From NCBI RefSeq assembly GCF_017745095.1, contig NZ_JAGHZZ010000002.1, positions 372,001 through 436,000 of the forward strand: DNA of 64,000 bases. The letters run 5' to 3'. Numbering within the stretch: position 1 is the first letter of the stretch; each line of letters begins with the position of its first letter. This DNA is from Sporocytophaga sp. (lineage in GTDB: Bacteria > Bacteroidota > Bacteroidia > Cytophagales > Cytophagaceae). The notes beneath the pieces were generated by a model, which saw only the letters and a list, made by a program, of their open reading frames with translations, was not told where the DNA came from and did not search any database. The translations under genes and the position numbers were made by a program. Positions 26,601 through 34,824 of the stretch are shown here, piece by piece.

Positions 26601-28324
26601 TTCAATTGAAACCTTCCTCTATTTTCGATTAAAGATCCGACCACTGATAGATTAGTCAATGTCTTTTTATTGTATTCAAGTTTCTTAATATCAGATTCCA
26701 GATAGGATAAATTGTTACTTTCAAAATTAAAAATCGCACGAGCTGATAATCTTCCAAATGCATCCAATCCCTTTATTAATTTGGACACATGAACATCACG
26801 ACCTGACAAGCTACCGGATGCACCCTTAAATTTCAAATGGCTATCAGAATTAATATTTACATTTCCATTGACCTCTCCAGCTTTAGTTACTGCAAGCCCG
26901 TTAAACTTAAGGTTTTTAAAGGATCCCTTTAAACTACCCTTTACATGGGATTGCCCCAATTCATTAAGATTGACATTTTGGAATTTGGGTGCTCTTATAA
27001 AAGAAAGAAACCATGGAACATCAAGGTTTAGTCTATGAATATCCGCATTTACTGCAGACTGTTTAAGGTCTGGCAAGCCATATAGAGAAAGATTTCCTTG
27101 GAAATAATTAGAAGAATCAAAGCCTATAAACGCATTGCTAAAAGTGAAACCAGACAAGTAGCCGTTAATATTACCATCAATAAAGATTTCCTTTTTTCTT
27201 TTATCGATAATAGTATATATATCCGGATAGAAGTAATGAATGTCTGTAAGTGATATTTTGTCTTCATTAAAGTTAGTTGCAGTAAAAATACCTGAGGTCG
27301 AATCCGACAGATGATCTACTGAAGGGAATTTAAGTAGTAAACTTCCATTAAACTCAGACTTTTCGGTCATGAATTTTCGAACATAAATATTCATTAGATC
27401 TCCTGGCATTTCAAGCTTGCCACTTAGGTCTTTAACAAAAAAACCATCTGAGTTTTTTAAATTCAGATCATTCAGTGAAAGAAATAATGAGTCACCTGTC
27501 ATTATAAAGCTATTCAGCAAGCCATCAACCGATGTATTAAAATGATTAACATCAAAGCTTTTTTCTGCTAAAGGAAAGTTATGATTATTATAAATGAATT
27601 TTGAATTGCTGACTTTAAGATCTGATATCTGAATATATATTGATTCAGAATTTGCTGATGGAGTATCATTTTGTGCTTGTCTCTCCTTGCTTATCAGGTC
27701 AAGTTTAAAAAATAACCCATCGATCTTTGAACCAGTTACAATTAACTTTTTTGAAGACACGGGCAAATCTTCAAACTCTAGTTTTGCTGATTTTAAAAAA
27801 TAGGAAAACACTACCCCAGAATAAAAATCATCATAAATCATTTGTGTAGTATGTAATTCCGCTTGATTCAAGTTAAAGCCGAAAGTTTGAGCATTCGAAG
27901 AATTATTTTTAAATGCATCAATGAGGAATTGATAATTAAAAGTTTTGCTGTTAGGCTTTCTTTTGATATTCATTATAGCATTGTCCGCTGCAGCATAATT
28001 TATATCAACAGATCTGTTTAGAAGTTTTGGTAAACTGACCCTTCCTTTGAGTTCCTCAGCAAAGATTAGTGTATCTTTGTTTTGATCTTCTATGTAGACA
28101 TTCTTCAAAACAATTTTCCCTGTAAGGTCCAGATAAACTTTTTCTACAGTCGCAACTGTTCCTGTCTTGCCTGAGAAGTAAAGTGATAATTTATTTGCTA
28201 TAACACGTTGAACTGCGGGTAATCTTAAAGAAATGACAATAAGAAAAAATAATATAATTAAGGACCCAATAAAAAATAGGGAGCCTTTAATAAATTGTAA
28301 GGAAAACTTCTTTATGGATTTAAT
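23684..28324 (-). CDS. TamB-type translocation/assembly module protein, apparent non-ATG start
   Basis: This protein of about 1546 residues has the TamB layout: an N-terminal membrane helix (SLFFIGSLIILFFLIVISL), a very long beta-rich repeat region, and the C-terminal TamB domain (PF04357; from about the DISNYTTALSDEF-like stretch to the end, with GQFLGDYTVVYRLNSSG and KFFSTTYQSYYYYYYDD). It spans the periplasm and is involved in outer-membrane protein assembly or lipid transport. The open frame extends to 28345, but no ATG/GTG/TTG precedes the membrane helix. The first conventional start (TTG, 28108) would remove the anchor and about 70 residues. I set the start at an ATT codon (28324) as the best guess. 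A frameshift in the 5' end is the alternative. Confidence 0.8.
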   Translation of the reverse strand: MKSIKKFSLQFIKGSLFFIGSLIILFFLIVISLRLPAVQRVIANKLSLYFSGKTGTVATVEKVYLDLTGKIVLKNVYIEDQNKDTLIFAEELKGRVSLPKLLNRSVDINYAAADNAIMNIKRKPNSKTFNYQFLIDAFKNNSSNAQTFGFNLNQAELHTTQMIYDDFYSGVVFSYFLKSAKLEFEDLPVSSKKLIVTGSKIDGLFFKLDLISKERQAQNDTPSANSESIYIQISDLKVSNSKFIYNNHNFPLAEKSFDVNHFNTSVDGLLNSFIMTGDSLFLSLNDLNLKNSDGFFVKDLSGKLEMPGDLMNIYVRKFMTEKSEFNGSLLLKFPSVDHLSDSTSGIFTATNFNEDKISLTDIHYFYPDIYTIIDKRKKEIFIDGNINGYLSGFTFSNAFIGFDSSNYFQGNLSLYGLPDLKQSAVNADIHRLNLDVPWFLSFIRAPKFQNVNLNELGQSHVKGSLKGSFKNLKFNGLAVTKAGEVNGNVNINSDSHLKFKGASGSLSGRDVHVSKLIKGLDAFGRLSARAIFNFESNNLSYLESDIKKLEYNKKTLTNLSVVGSLIENRGRFQLKSAGNYAHADLWTDLDLNQNKYKVKGTLGELDLSLFDENLQKTFVGGDLNAVIIASKLDNLDAEVNIVNFYVQNSQSIYYSDTVIAKCKGDNSYRRLSLHSDSIDAVAEGKFVLSELPELLSKDYLKEEKNSRNYISENIELNISAGQVTSLISMFRKDVSISNIEVDGSFEFYNKTGVLSGFVERFNYSKYSVENLAINAEGGFDGLRFDLVGDRLKLSNGLYLSSPSIRGEFRENITSFVLNLYENQSNSALSMTGALTFPGDTMNLSVQDLDLKLKGEEWRSEGNARVIYYHKSLAIQNILLTQGTQKIKIHSQDLLGEGELDAQLWNLKLEPVLYFTPLNKYSIKGSLNGGLHVKDLFTSPAIDVDLIIDSLIVGNTAAGRLALLAAPIGKERHSINLSLSGIENNAYVHGFVDKVTQMSEATGNINVDIPKLSLHFFEPFLKNYLFAMHGYMSGKMALKGKLLRPDVKGKLAFEERNVLGLHFTESKYVIANQHITFNNNKIIFDNLDFRDFEGNKARVDGYILHDYFKNFDVNLSLEATNFQVMNTEKVNQAGFYGVLFADINMELKGPTNDLAINLKLTTRPKSTINIPLQTSNTEFKTPSYIIFVGEEDMSDTIEDEFHGVPINLSRFKFTGNLAITKDAQINIIVDPANGDKISARGSGRLEVKVDQENVPELYGTYQIREGNYTFTFASLVKKDFIIEKGSRLSWNGDIMEGLLNVKASYTTKASRYDLISNYTTALSDEFVRSSKRNHPVTVKLNVTGELAEPELSFQIEMPESNDPFLGNIISQRINEINNDQQQLQRQVFGLIVLNRFFPEGTGYVNSGGGIAMEQANQSVSQILNSELNKIAPESIAGFDIDVNIEALSPDNPGLAQSLQFKASRQISERITITAGGNVNVGNVPNSGQFLGDYTVVYRLNSSGSVNLKFFSTTYQSYYYYYYDDITTRSGVSIQHRKSFNEFRELFK

Positions 28325-28393
28325 AATAGTAAAAGAATTGGTACATTATACTAATAAAAATAAAGACCTGATTGTTTAATAAAGTCAAAAATG

Positions 28394-28436
28394 AAAAAAG
28401 CAAATCCAGCAGCATAGTTCATACTACTGGATTTGC
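28394..28436 (-). terminator. Intrinsic terminator of the DUF4136 gene
   Basis: GCAAATCCAG (28400-28409) pairs with CTGGATTTGC (28427-28436). On the minus strand the stem is followed by a run of six T residues (complement of 28394-28399), 18 nt after the stop codon. Confidence 0.82.
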
Positions 28437-28453
28437 CTTAGTGATAAACATGC

Positions 28454-29035
28454 TTAAGAAGGAAATTCCTGAAAAATTTCATCTACATCTTTAGCAAGTT
28501 CTTTTTCGACTTTTTTAGGTTTGATTTCTCTCTCGTCAGACCACCCTCTCCAAACCAGTTTTTTGGTTTCTCTGTCTATGATATCTACAACCAGTGTACC
28601 TTCAGTGTAGGTATAGTCATAGTAGTCATAGGCAAAAGGATAAGAATAATAATATCCGGGGTAAAGTGCGTAATATCCAGGATAATAGAAGTTATAATAA
28701 CTACTATATAGCGGATATCCCACGAGGTCAGTTTTTTTCTCAAAAACTGCTTTTAAAGATACTAGAAAATCTGGATTGACAGTATCTATTGTAAACCCTC
28801 TTGATTGTAATTCGCTATTAATATTATTCTTCACATTTCCCCTTATAATCTGGTTATTATACGCGCTAAATTGCTGGTCCTGATTGGAACCTGAAGTATC
28901 GTTTTCTTCTCTAATCCAGGCATAAGTTTTATAATTCTTAAAATCAGCACCACTTGCAAGATTGGAATGTACTCTTGGCGAACAAGAAGCCAAAAACAAA
29001 CCTAATATCCCTACAATACTCATTAATAGTCTCAT
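28454..29035 (-). CDS. DUF4136 domain lipoprotein
   Basis: This 193-residue protein has a lipoprotein signal with lipobox LASC (Cys18) and a DUF4136 domain. The domain features are FKNYKTYAW near the start, INSELQSRGF, NPDFLVS and the closing EGTLVVDIIDRETKKLVWRGWS. A tyrosine-rich insert (YYPGYYALYPGYYYSYPF type, about 112-140) is common in this family. It should sit in the periplasm or on the outer-membrane inner leaflet; its role is unknown. A strong GGAGG lies just upstream of the ATG, unusual for this phylum. Confidence 0.9.
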   Translation of the reverse strand: MRLLMSIVGILGLFLASCSPRVHSNLASGADFKNYKTYAWIREENDTSGSNQDQQFSAYNNQIIRGNVKNNINSELQSRGFTIDTVNPDFLVSLKAVFEKKTDLVGYPLYSSYYNFYYPGYYALYPGYYYSYPFAYDYYDYTYTEGTLVVDIIDRETKKLVWRGWSDEREIKPKKVEKELAKDVDEIFQEFPS

Positions 29036-29241
29036 ATCCCTCCACTTTCTTTCTCACTATCAATAGAACAATAGAAAATTCAAGAATGTTGATTTTGGCA
29101 AAAAATAGCAAAGGGAACACTAGTAAAAACCTAGATAACTATCTAAAAATCAATAAAAAATAAACAAATCATTGAATAAAAAAAATTTAATAAAATAAAG
29201 AAAAAACCCAAAATTGATTAGCAATATAGGTGGATAATCCA

Positions 29242-29249
29242 TAATTTTG
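29242..29249 (+). promoter_or_regulatory. -7 box (TAATTTTG) of the aspartate aminotransferase gene
   Basis: TAATTTTG matches TAnnTTTG and would put the transcript start about 15 nt before the ATG at 29271. The closest TTG upstream (29214-29216) is 25 nt away, longer than the usual 19-21. Confidence 0.4.
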
Positions 29250-29270
29250 ACCCCGCAAAAAACATCTAAA

Positions 29271-30482
29271 ATGAGTACAATCACAGAAACTAATCTTTTG
29301 TCTGAAAGACTCAGAGCCTTGTCAGAATCTGAAACACTAGCCATGACCAAAAAAGCGCGTGAGCTGGCAGGACAAGGACATAAAGTAATAAGCCTCAGCG
29401 TGGGTGAGCCTGATTTTCAAACACCACAACATATAAAGGATGCAGCAAAGAAGGCCATTGATGATGGTTTTACTTTCTATACCCCGGTTCCAGGTACTGC
29501 AGAACTGAGACAAGCTATTGCAGATAAGCTGAAAAAAGAAAACGGGTTGGATTATACTGCTGAGAATATTGTAGTATCTACCGGAGCTAAGCAGTCTATC
29601 GCAAATGTTCTTTTAAGCATCATCGATCCGGGAGATGAGGTAATAATTTTCGCTCCATACTGGGTAAGTTATGTAGAAATGGTAAAACTTGCTGAAGGTA
29701 AATCTGTAATCGTTGAAGGAACAATTGAGAATGACTACAAAGTAAAACCTTCTGATCTTGAAGCTGCTATCACTCCAAGAACTAAAGCAATACTTTTCTC
29801 TAGTCCATGTAATCCATCTGGTGCAGTATTCTCTAAAGAAGAATTAACAGCTATTGCTAACATCGTTGCTAAAAATGAAAGAATATTTGTTATAGCAGAC
29901 GAAATCTACGAATACATCAATTTTGAAGGAAGCCATTTTAGCATAGGAAGTGTATCTGCCATAAAAGACAGAGTAATCACTGTAAACGGATTCTCTAAAG
30001 GTTATGCAATGACCGGCTGGAGAGTTGGATACATCGGAGCTCCAAAATGGATAGCTGCTGCATGTGATAAAATCCAAGGACAGGTTACTTCAGGTACATG
30101 CTCAATTGCTCAAAAAGCAGCATATGCAGCTGTTACTGGAGATCTTTCTGCAGCAAAAGAAATGGCTGTTGCATATAAGAGAAGAAGAGACCTTGTGACA
30201 GGATTATTAAAAGAAATTCCAGGAGTTAAGGTGAACGTACCTCAGGGAGCATTCTACACATTCCCTGATATCAGCTCATATATTGGAAAAAGCTATAATG
30301 GAACTGTAATCAATAAAGCAAGTGACCTTGCAATGTATCTACTTAATGAAGGACATGTTTCTTCAGTAGGTGGTGATGCTTTCGGTGCACCAAACTGTAT
30401 TCGTATTTCATTTGCAGCTTCTGATGAAAATCTGAAAGAAGCATTGAGAAGAATCAAAGAATGCCTGGCAAAACTAAAATAA
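29271..30482 (+). CDS. Class I pyridoxal-phosphate aminotransferase (aspartate aminotransferase type)
   Basis: This 403-residue cytosolic fold-type I enzyme has the Schiff-base lysine in NGFSKGYAMTGWRVGY (K243 from the ATG at 29271) and further PLP-site motifs SVGEPDF, TGAKQSI, FSSPCNPSGA and VIADEIYEYI. The closest known group is aspartate/prephenate aminotransferase of the AspC I-gamma type. I start at 29271 (MSTITETNLLSERLRAL) rather than an in-frame TTG eight codons earlier that would lie inside the promoter. The 3' end overlaps the next gene by 22 nt, so they are cotranscribed. Confidence 0.93.
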   Translation: MSTITETNLLSERLRALSESETLAMTKKARELAGQGHKVISLSVGEPDFQTPQHIKDAAKKAIDDGFTFYTPVPGTAELRQAIADKLKKENGLDYTAENIVVSTGAKQSIANVLLSIIDPGDEVIIFAPYWVSYVEMVKLAEGKSVIVEGTIENDYKVKPSDLEAAITPRTKAILFSSPCNPSGAVFSKEELTAIANIVAKNERIFVIADEIYEYINFEGSHFSIGSVSAIKDRVITVNGFSKGYAMTGWRVGYIGAPKWIAAACDKIQGQVTSGTCSIAQKAAYAAVTGDLSAAKEMAVAYKRRRDLVTGLLKEIPGVKVNVPQGAFYTFPDISSYIGKSYNGTVINKASDLAMYLLNEGHVSSVGGDAFGAPNCIRISFAASDENLKEALRRIKECLAKLK

Positions 30483-31486
30483 CCAATATTGATTCTATAG
30501 ACGGGCTTTTCAAGGCATTTGAAAGTCTGAAAGTATTAATCTTCGGAGATGTTATGATTGACTCCTACCTTTGGGGTAAGGTCGAAAGAATATCTCCGGA
30601 GGCTCCCGTCCCTATTATTAATGTCCAGAAAAAGGACCAAAGACTTGGAGGAGCGGCCAATGTTGCATTAAACGTGCAATCATTGGGCGCTACACCAATT
30701 CTATGTAGTGTAATAGGTAACGATACCGAAGCCAAAGATTTCATCACACTTTTGGAGCAAAATAACCTTTCCACGGAAGGGATTATTAAAAGCGATTCCA
30801 GGATTACTACGATTAAACACAGGGTAATTTCCGGTTCCTATCACATGTTAAGAGTGGATCAAGAAATTGACACTCCCATTAACAAAGAAGAAACCATTCT
30901 TCTAATTGAAAAAGCAAAAAAATTAATTCAGGAAGCAGATGTCATCATTTTTGAAGATTACGACAAAGGAACACTGCATAAAGATCTGATTGCTGAAATT
31001 GTAAAACTGGCCAAAGAACACAACATTCCAACAGTTGTAGATCCTAAGAAACGAAACTTCCTGCATTATAAAGAAACAACTCTTTTTAAACCCAATAAAA
31101 AGGAAATGAAAGAGGGATTAAAACTTGATGGAGATCTTGATAATATCAGTGAGCTTAAAAGCTCTATTGATCTGTTAAGGACCGCATTGAATGCAGATAC
31201 AATATTAGTTACCCTGTCAGAAAAAGGTGTGATAATTGCCAATTCAGAAGAAACACATCATATACCAGCACATCTTCGCGAAATTGCAGATGTTTCCGGA
31301 GCTGGAGACACGGTAGTAAGCGCTGCTGCATTGTGTTGTGCCTTAAATGTAAACCATAAAGGTTTGGCTGAATTATCTAACCTTGCAGGTGGAATCGTTT
31401 GCGAACATGTAGGAGTCGTTCCTATCGACAAAAAAATGTTAATTGCAGAAGCCAAAAGGTTGAATGTGCAGGTAAGCAATAGCTAA
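30461..31486 (+). CDS. D-glycero-beta-D-manno-heptose-7-phosphate kinase (RfaE/HldE kinase domain, PfkB family)
   Basis: This 341-residue sugar kinase has the PfkB N-terminal motif GGAANVALNVQSLG and the C-terminal catalytic motif DVSGAGDTVVSAA. The opening VLIFGDVMIDSYLWGKVERISPEAPVPII is characteristic of the RfaE domain I. The cytidylyl/adenylyl transferase domain of bifunctional HldE is absent, so the adenylyltransferase must be a separate gene. It supplies ADP-heptose for LPS core. It overlaps the aminotransferase gene by 22 nt and ends at a strong terminator. Confidence 0.92.
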   Translation: MPGKTKITNIDSIDGLFKAFESLKVLIFGDVMIDSYLWGKVERISPEAPVPIINVQKKDQRLGGAANVALNVQSLGATPILCSVIGNDTEAKDFITLLEQNNLSTEGIIKSDSRITTIKHRVISGSYHMLRVDQEIDTPINKEETILLIEKAKKLIQEADVIIFEDYDKGTLHKDLIAEIVKLAKEHNIPTVVDPKKRNFLHYKETTLFKPNKKEMKEGLKLDGDLDNISELKSSIDLLRTALNADTILVTLSEKGVIIANSEETHHIPAHLREIADVSGAGDTVVSAAALCCALNVNHKGLAELSNLAGGIVCEHVGVVPIDKKMLIAEAKRLNVQVSNS

Positions 31487-31506
31487 TAAAAATCTTAACA
31501 CCAAAA

Positions 31507-31540
31507 AAAATGGAGTTCTTAATTTAAGAACTCCATTTTT
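31507..31540. terminator. Bidirectional terminator between the heptose kinase gene and hemE
   Basis: A 14-bp stem (31507-31520 with 31526-31539) and a 5-nt loop are flanked by A-run and T-run on opposite sides, serving both convergent genes. Confidence 0.92.
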
Positions 31541-32581
31541 TTATCTCATCTTAGAACTGTATTCCTTGACAGTTTCAATAAAACACTTAACCTTTTCAGG
31601 ATCTGTATCGGGATAAACTCCATGCCCCAAATTCGCTATATGTTTATAAGGCCCAAAAGCATTTAGCATTTTATGAGTTTCCTTTTTTATATCATCAAAT
31701 GAGGCGTATAATACACAAGGGTCAAGATTTCCCTGAAGCGTTTTTGAATCTCCTATAATTGCCCTGGATTCTTTAATGTCCATATTCCAATCCAGACCAA
31801 TTGTATTACACTTTAATGCCGCCATTTCCTTTCTTGCAAAGAAAGCACCTTTCGCAAATACTGTAATGGGCACTTCATTTATCGCATCGCAGATATCACT
31901 GATATACTTTAATGAAAATTCGTTATATACGTCTGGAGCGAGTATGCCCGCCCATGAGTCAAATATCTGGAGCATATCAGCTCCGGCAGCAACTTGTCTT
32001 TTCAGATAGGCAATTGTTGCAGAAGTAATTCTGCTCAATAATGCATGAGCCAGGGAAGGTTCTGCATAAAGCATCTTTTTGGTTTTGCTGAATGTCTTTG
32101 AGCCACCACCATCAACCATGTAAGCCATTATAGTAAAAGGTGCTCCCGCAAAACCAATCAAAGGCACTCTCCCATCTAGCTCCTTTTTGGTAATTTTTAT
32201 CGCATCGTATACATACTGAAGCTCATCAGCTGCAGCCTCTTTTTCCTTCAATTGCTGAATGTCACTTTCAAATTGTATAGTTTTAGGAAACAGAGGGCCT
32301 TTTGCTTCAATCATCTCATAAGGAAGCCCCATCGCTTCGGGAATTACCAGAATATCTGAAAAAATGATTGCGGCATCTACCCCTAATATATCAACAGGCT
32401 GTATGGTAACTTCTGCTGCCAAAGCTGGATTTGTTACCAGTTCTTTAAATCCACTTAAACTTTCCCTTACTTTTCTGTATTCAGGAAGAATTCTACCTGC
32501 CTGCCTCATAAGCCATACAGGAGTTCTTTCTGTTTTTTCTCCTTTGGCTGTTCGCAGGATTAAATCATTTTTCAATTGCAT
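31541..32581 (-). CDS. hemE: Uroporphyrinogen decarboxylase HemE
   Basis: This 346-residue enzyme decarboxylates uroporphyrinogen III to coproporphyrinogen III in heme synthesis. The first signature [10 protein letters not shown] (21-30) is intact, as are the second signature region [14 protein letters not shown] and the [13 protein letters not shown] block. The start at 32581 fits the family ([15 protein letters not shown]). A -7 box ends only 4 nt upstream of the ATG. Confidence 0.97.
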   Translation of the reverse strand: MQLKNDLILRTAKGEKTERTPVWLMRQAGRILPEYRKVRESLSGFKELVTNPALAAEVTIQPVDILGVDAAIIFSDILVIPEAMGLPYEMIEAKGPLFPKTIQFESDIQQLKEKEAAADELQYVYDAIKITKKELDGRVPLIGFAGAPFTIMAYMVDGGGSKTFSKTKKMLYAEPSLAHALLSRITSATIAYLKRQVAAGADMLQIFDSWAGILAPDVYNEFSLKYISDICDAINEVPITVFAKGAFFARKEMAALKCNTIGLDWNMDIKESRAIIGDSKTLQGNLDPCVLYASFDDIKKETHKMLNAFGPYKHIANLGHGVYPDTDPEKVKCFIETVKEYSSKMR

Positions 32582-32585
32582 GCCG

Positions 32586-32593
32586 CAAAGATA
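32586..32593 (-). promoter_or_regulatory. -7 box (TATCTTTG on the minus strand) of hemE
   Basis: The minus-strand sequence reads TATCTTTG, then CGGC, then the hemE ATG. The expected start of transcription falls on the start codon, predicting a leaderless mRNA. No clear -33 TTG is seen. Confidence 0.4.
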
Positions 32594-32635
32594 TAAAAGA
32601 AAAATACAGATATCAGATTAAAAAACTAATAGCTT

Positions 32636-32962
32636 CTAATCCAATACCATTTTTTTCACAAAGGATTTTCCTTGAAATAGCAATTCGATAAAATAGACAC
32701 CCCGTTCAAGCTTTTCAACACCAATATTGAAATTATTAAAGCCGGACTTAAAGTACTTTTTAGCATGAAAAACCGTTTTTCCTAAAACATTCAAAACTGA
32801 GAAGTTCATTTCACCCTCATTTTTTAAAGTAAGATCAAGGTTAACATTTCGGGTATTTTCCAGTTTTATCTTCTTCAAACAAAATGTTATCAAATCAGAA
32901 TCATCAAGGGAAATACATTCCTGACCTGGTCTGGAAGTAATATATCTATATCTTTTATCCAT
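32636..32962 (-). CDS. Orphan T9SS-type C-terminal-domain-like small protein (108 aa)
   Basis: From about residue 40 this 108-residue protein resembles a T9SS type A sorting domain: VNLDLTLKNEGEMNFSVLNVLGKTVF, then a strand pair, then KLERGVYFIELLFQGKSFVKKMV at the end. It has no signal peptide, and the usual PNP motif at the start of the sorting domain is missing. The N-terminal 40 residues contain two Cys and no recognisable domain. It could be the detached tail of a lost cargo gene or a protein that uses the fold for something else. Coding status is likely but not proven. Confidence 0.5.
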   Translation of the reverse strand: MDKRYRYITSRPGQECISLDDSDLITFCLKKIKLENTRNVNLDLTLKNEGEMNFSVLNVLGKTVFHAKKYFKSGFNNFNIGVEKLERGVYFIELLFQGKSFVKKMVLD

Positions 32963-33201
32963 TATTTAAGTAATTAGGCGTGTAATTTCATACAAAAGTT
33001 ACCATAAAAAAGTTCGACAAAAACCTAATTATTCACATTTAACTAATTAAAAACTAAGATTAAATACAATTAAAAATGTTTCATAACTGTTTTTTTTCTT
33101 ACCTTAGCTCTCGTAAAATTTTATCAATAATTAAATAAAACTGAAGTACTTATAAAGCTGATTTTTATAATTTATTTTGTATTTATTTGCATTTTTTCTC
33201 T

Positions 33202-33231
33202 TTGAGCTAAAGTGCAAAAATTGTAAGTTTG
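33202..33231 (+). promoter_or_regulatory. Consensus promoter (TTG-N19-TAAGTTTG) of the sugar permease
   Basis: TTG at 33202-33204 and TAAGTTTG at 33224-33231 are spaced by 19 nt, an exact consensus. The transcript should begin about 50 nt before the ATG at 33288. Confidence 0.75.
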
Positions 33232-33287
33232 TAAAATTGGATTTGTAGAATCTAATCTTTTTCACCCAAAACGATCTAATAAATTTT

Positions 33288-34748
33288 ATGGCCGGAATTA
33301 GTGCACCTGTGAGCAATGCTGTTAAAGACAATACCTCATCGTCCAATGTGCAGAAGGACAATAAAAACTATAAGGTACCACTTATAGTAATTACCTCGCT
33401 ATTTTTCATGTGGGGGTTTATCACCTGCTTAAACGACATTTTGATTCCAAAATTCAAAAGTCATTTTGCTTTACAAGGTTGGGAAGCAATGCTTGTGCAG
33501 TCTGCCTTTTTCAGTGCCTATTTCTTAATATCATTTATTTATTTTATTGCCTCAGCAGGTGGATTCGATCTTATTTCTAAGATCGGTTACAAAAATGCTA
33601 TAATCTTAGGTCTATCAATTTGCGGAGCCGGTTGTCTGCTTTTCATCCCTGCAGCGGACAATGAAAGTTTCTATCAGTTCCTTGGAGCTCTTTTCGTGTT
33701 AGCTTCAGGTATAACAATACTTCAAATGGGAGCTAACCCATACGTGGCACTTCTTGGCCCGGCGGAAGGAAGTTCTTCACGTCTAAACATGACACAAGCA
33801 TTCAATGCCTTAGGAACAACTATCGCCCCTGTGATCGGTGGTATGCTTATATTTGGAGGTGGACTAGAAACAGTTAAAATGCCTTATGTTGGTCTTGCCT
33901 CTGCTCTTTTTGGTCTAGCTTTGATAATAGCTATTATCCCTCTACCTAAGGTAAGTGGAGAAGTTTCTTTGGAAAAAGGAATTGGCGCATGGAAATATTC
34001 TCACCTGATCTTGGGTGTGCTTTGTATATTCTTCTACGTTGGTGGTGAAGTTTCGATAGGCTCTGCAATAATCAATTTCCTTGAATTAGATAATATTGCT
34101 GGATTACCCGCTGAAAAAGCTGATAAATTCCTTTCATTCTATTGGGGCGGAGCTATGGTAGGTCGATTCTTCGGAGCTGTTTTCCTTGACGAAAAAACTG
34201 ATATCAGTAAGCAAAAGGGAATTATCGTTTCTGTAATTATGCTTTCTTACGCCTTGGGAGTATTCCTGATGAACAAACACTTTATCATAGGCACACCTGA
34301 AGCTGGAGAAGTTCTTGATTTTACTACCCCAGTTATTTTCATGGGCGTTGCAGTTTTAAATTTAATTGCATTTTATATTGGCAAGAATAAGCCAGGATTC
34401 ACATTAGGTCTTTTTGCTTCTATAGTTGTAGGGTTACTTTTAATAGGAATTGTTGGAAAAGGCAACATTGCAATGTGGTCAGTTCTTTCAATAGGGTTAT
34501 TTAATTCTATCATGTTCCCTACTATCTTTACTCTTGCAATCAAAGACCTTGGAATTGATACATCTCAGGGAGCTTCACTACTTATCATGGCAATAGTTGG
34601 AGGAGCAATCATCCCTCCGATACAAGGATTACTTTATGGTGAAGCCAATAGTGGACTTCAGTTCTCATTTGTTATACCATTATTATGTTATCTGTATATT
34701 GCTTATTATGGCTTTGTTGGTTCAAAACCAAAAAGGGTTAGTCAATAG
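33288..34748 (+). CDS. Sugar MFS transporter (FucP / glucose-galactose permease family)
   Basis: This 486-residue major-facilitator protein has about 12 membrane helices. The motif FFMWGFITCLNDILIPKFK in helix 1 is diagnostic of the FucP/GluP group of proton-sugar symporters, and GANPYVALLGP and RLNMTQAFNALGTTIAPVIGG follow as expected. The central hydrophilic loop and the last helices are complete. It likely imports a monosaccharide (glucose, galactose or fucose), consistent with the extracellular polysaccharide enzyme in this window. It is monocistronic with its own promoter and terminator. Confidence 0.93.
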   Translation: MAGISAPVSNAVKDNTSSSNVQKDNKNYKVPLIVITSLFFMWGFITCLNDILIPKFKSHFALQGWEAMLVQSAFFSAYFLISFIYFIASAGGFDLISKIGYKNAIILGLSICGAGCLLFIPAADNESFYQFLGALFVLASGITILQMGANPYVALLGPAEGSSSRLNMTQAFNALGTTIAPVIGGMLIFGGGLETVKMPYVGLASALFGLALIIAIIPLPKVSGEVSLEKGIGAWKYSHLILGVLCIFFYVGGEVSIGSAIINFLELDNIAGLPAEKADKFLSFYWGGAMVGRFFGAVFLDEKTDISKQKGIIVSVIMLSYALGVFLMNKHFIIGTPEAGEVLDFTTPVIFMGVAVLNLIAFYIGKNKPGFTLGLFASIVVGLLLIGIVGKGNIAMWSVLSIGLFNSIMFPTIFTLAIKDLGIDTSQGASLLIMAIVGGAIIPPIQGLLYGEANSGLQFSFVIPLLCYLYIAYYGFVGSKPKRVSQ

Positions 34749-34766
34749 TAACAACTTACCAAAAAT

Positions 34767-34806
34767 AAAAAGCGGCTCCTTTCTAATGAAGGGAGCCGCT
34801 TTTTAT
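34767..34806. terminator. Bidirectional terminator after the sugar permease gene
   Basis: The stem AGCGGCTCCTTTC pairs with GAAGGGAGCCGCT (one G-T) around a short loop, with A-run on the left and T-run on the right. It can serve both the permease and the convergent aminotransferase gene. Confidence 0.88.
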
Positions 34807-34824
34807 TTTAGACGATTTAAAATT

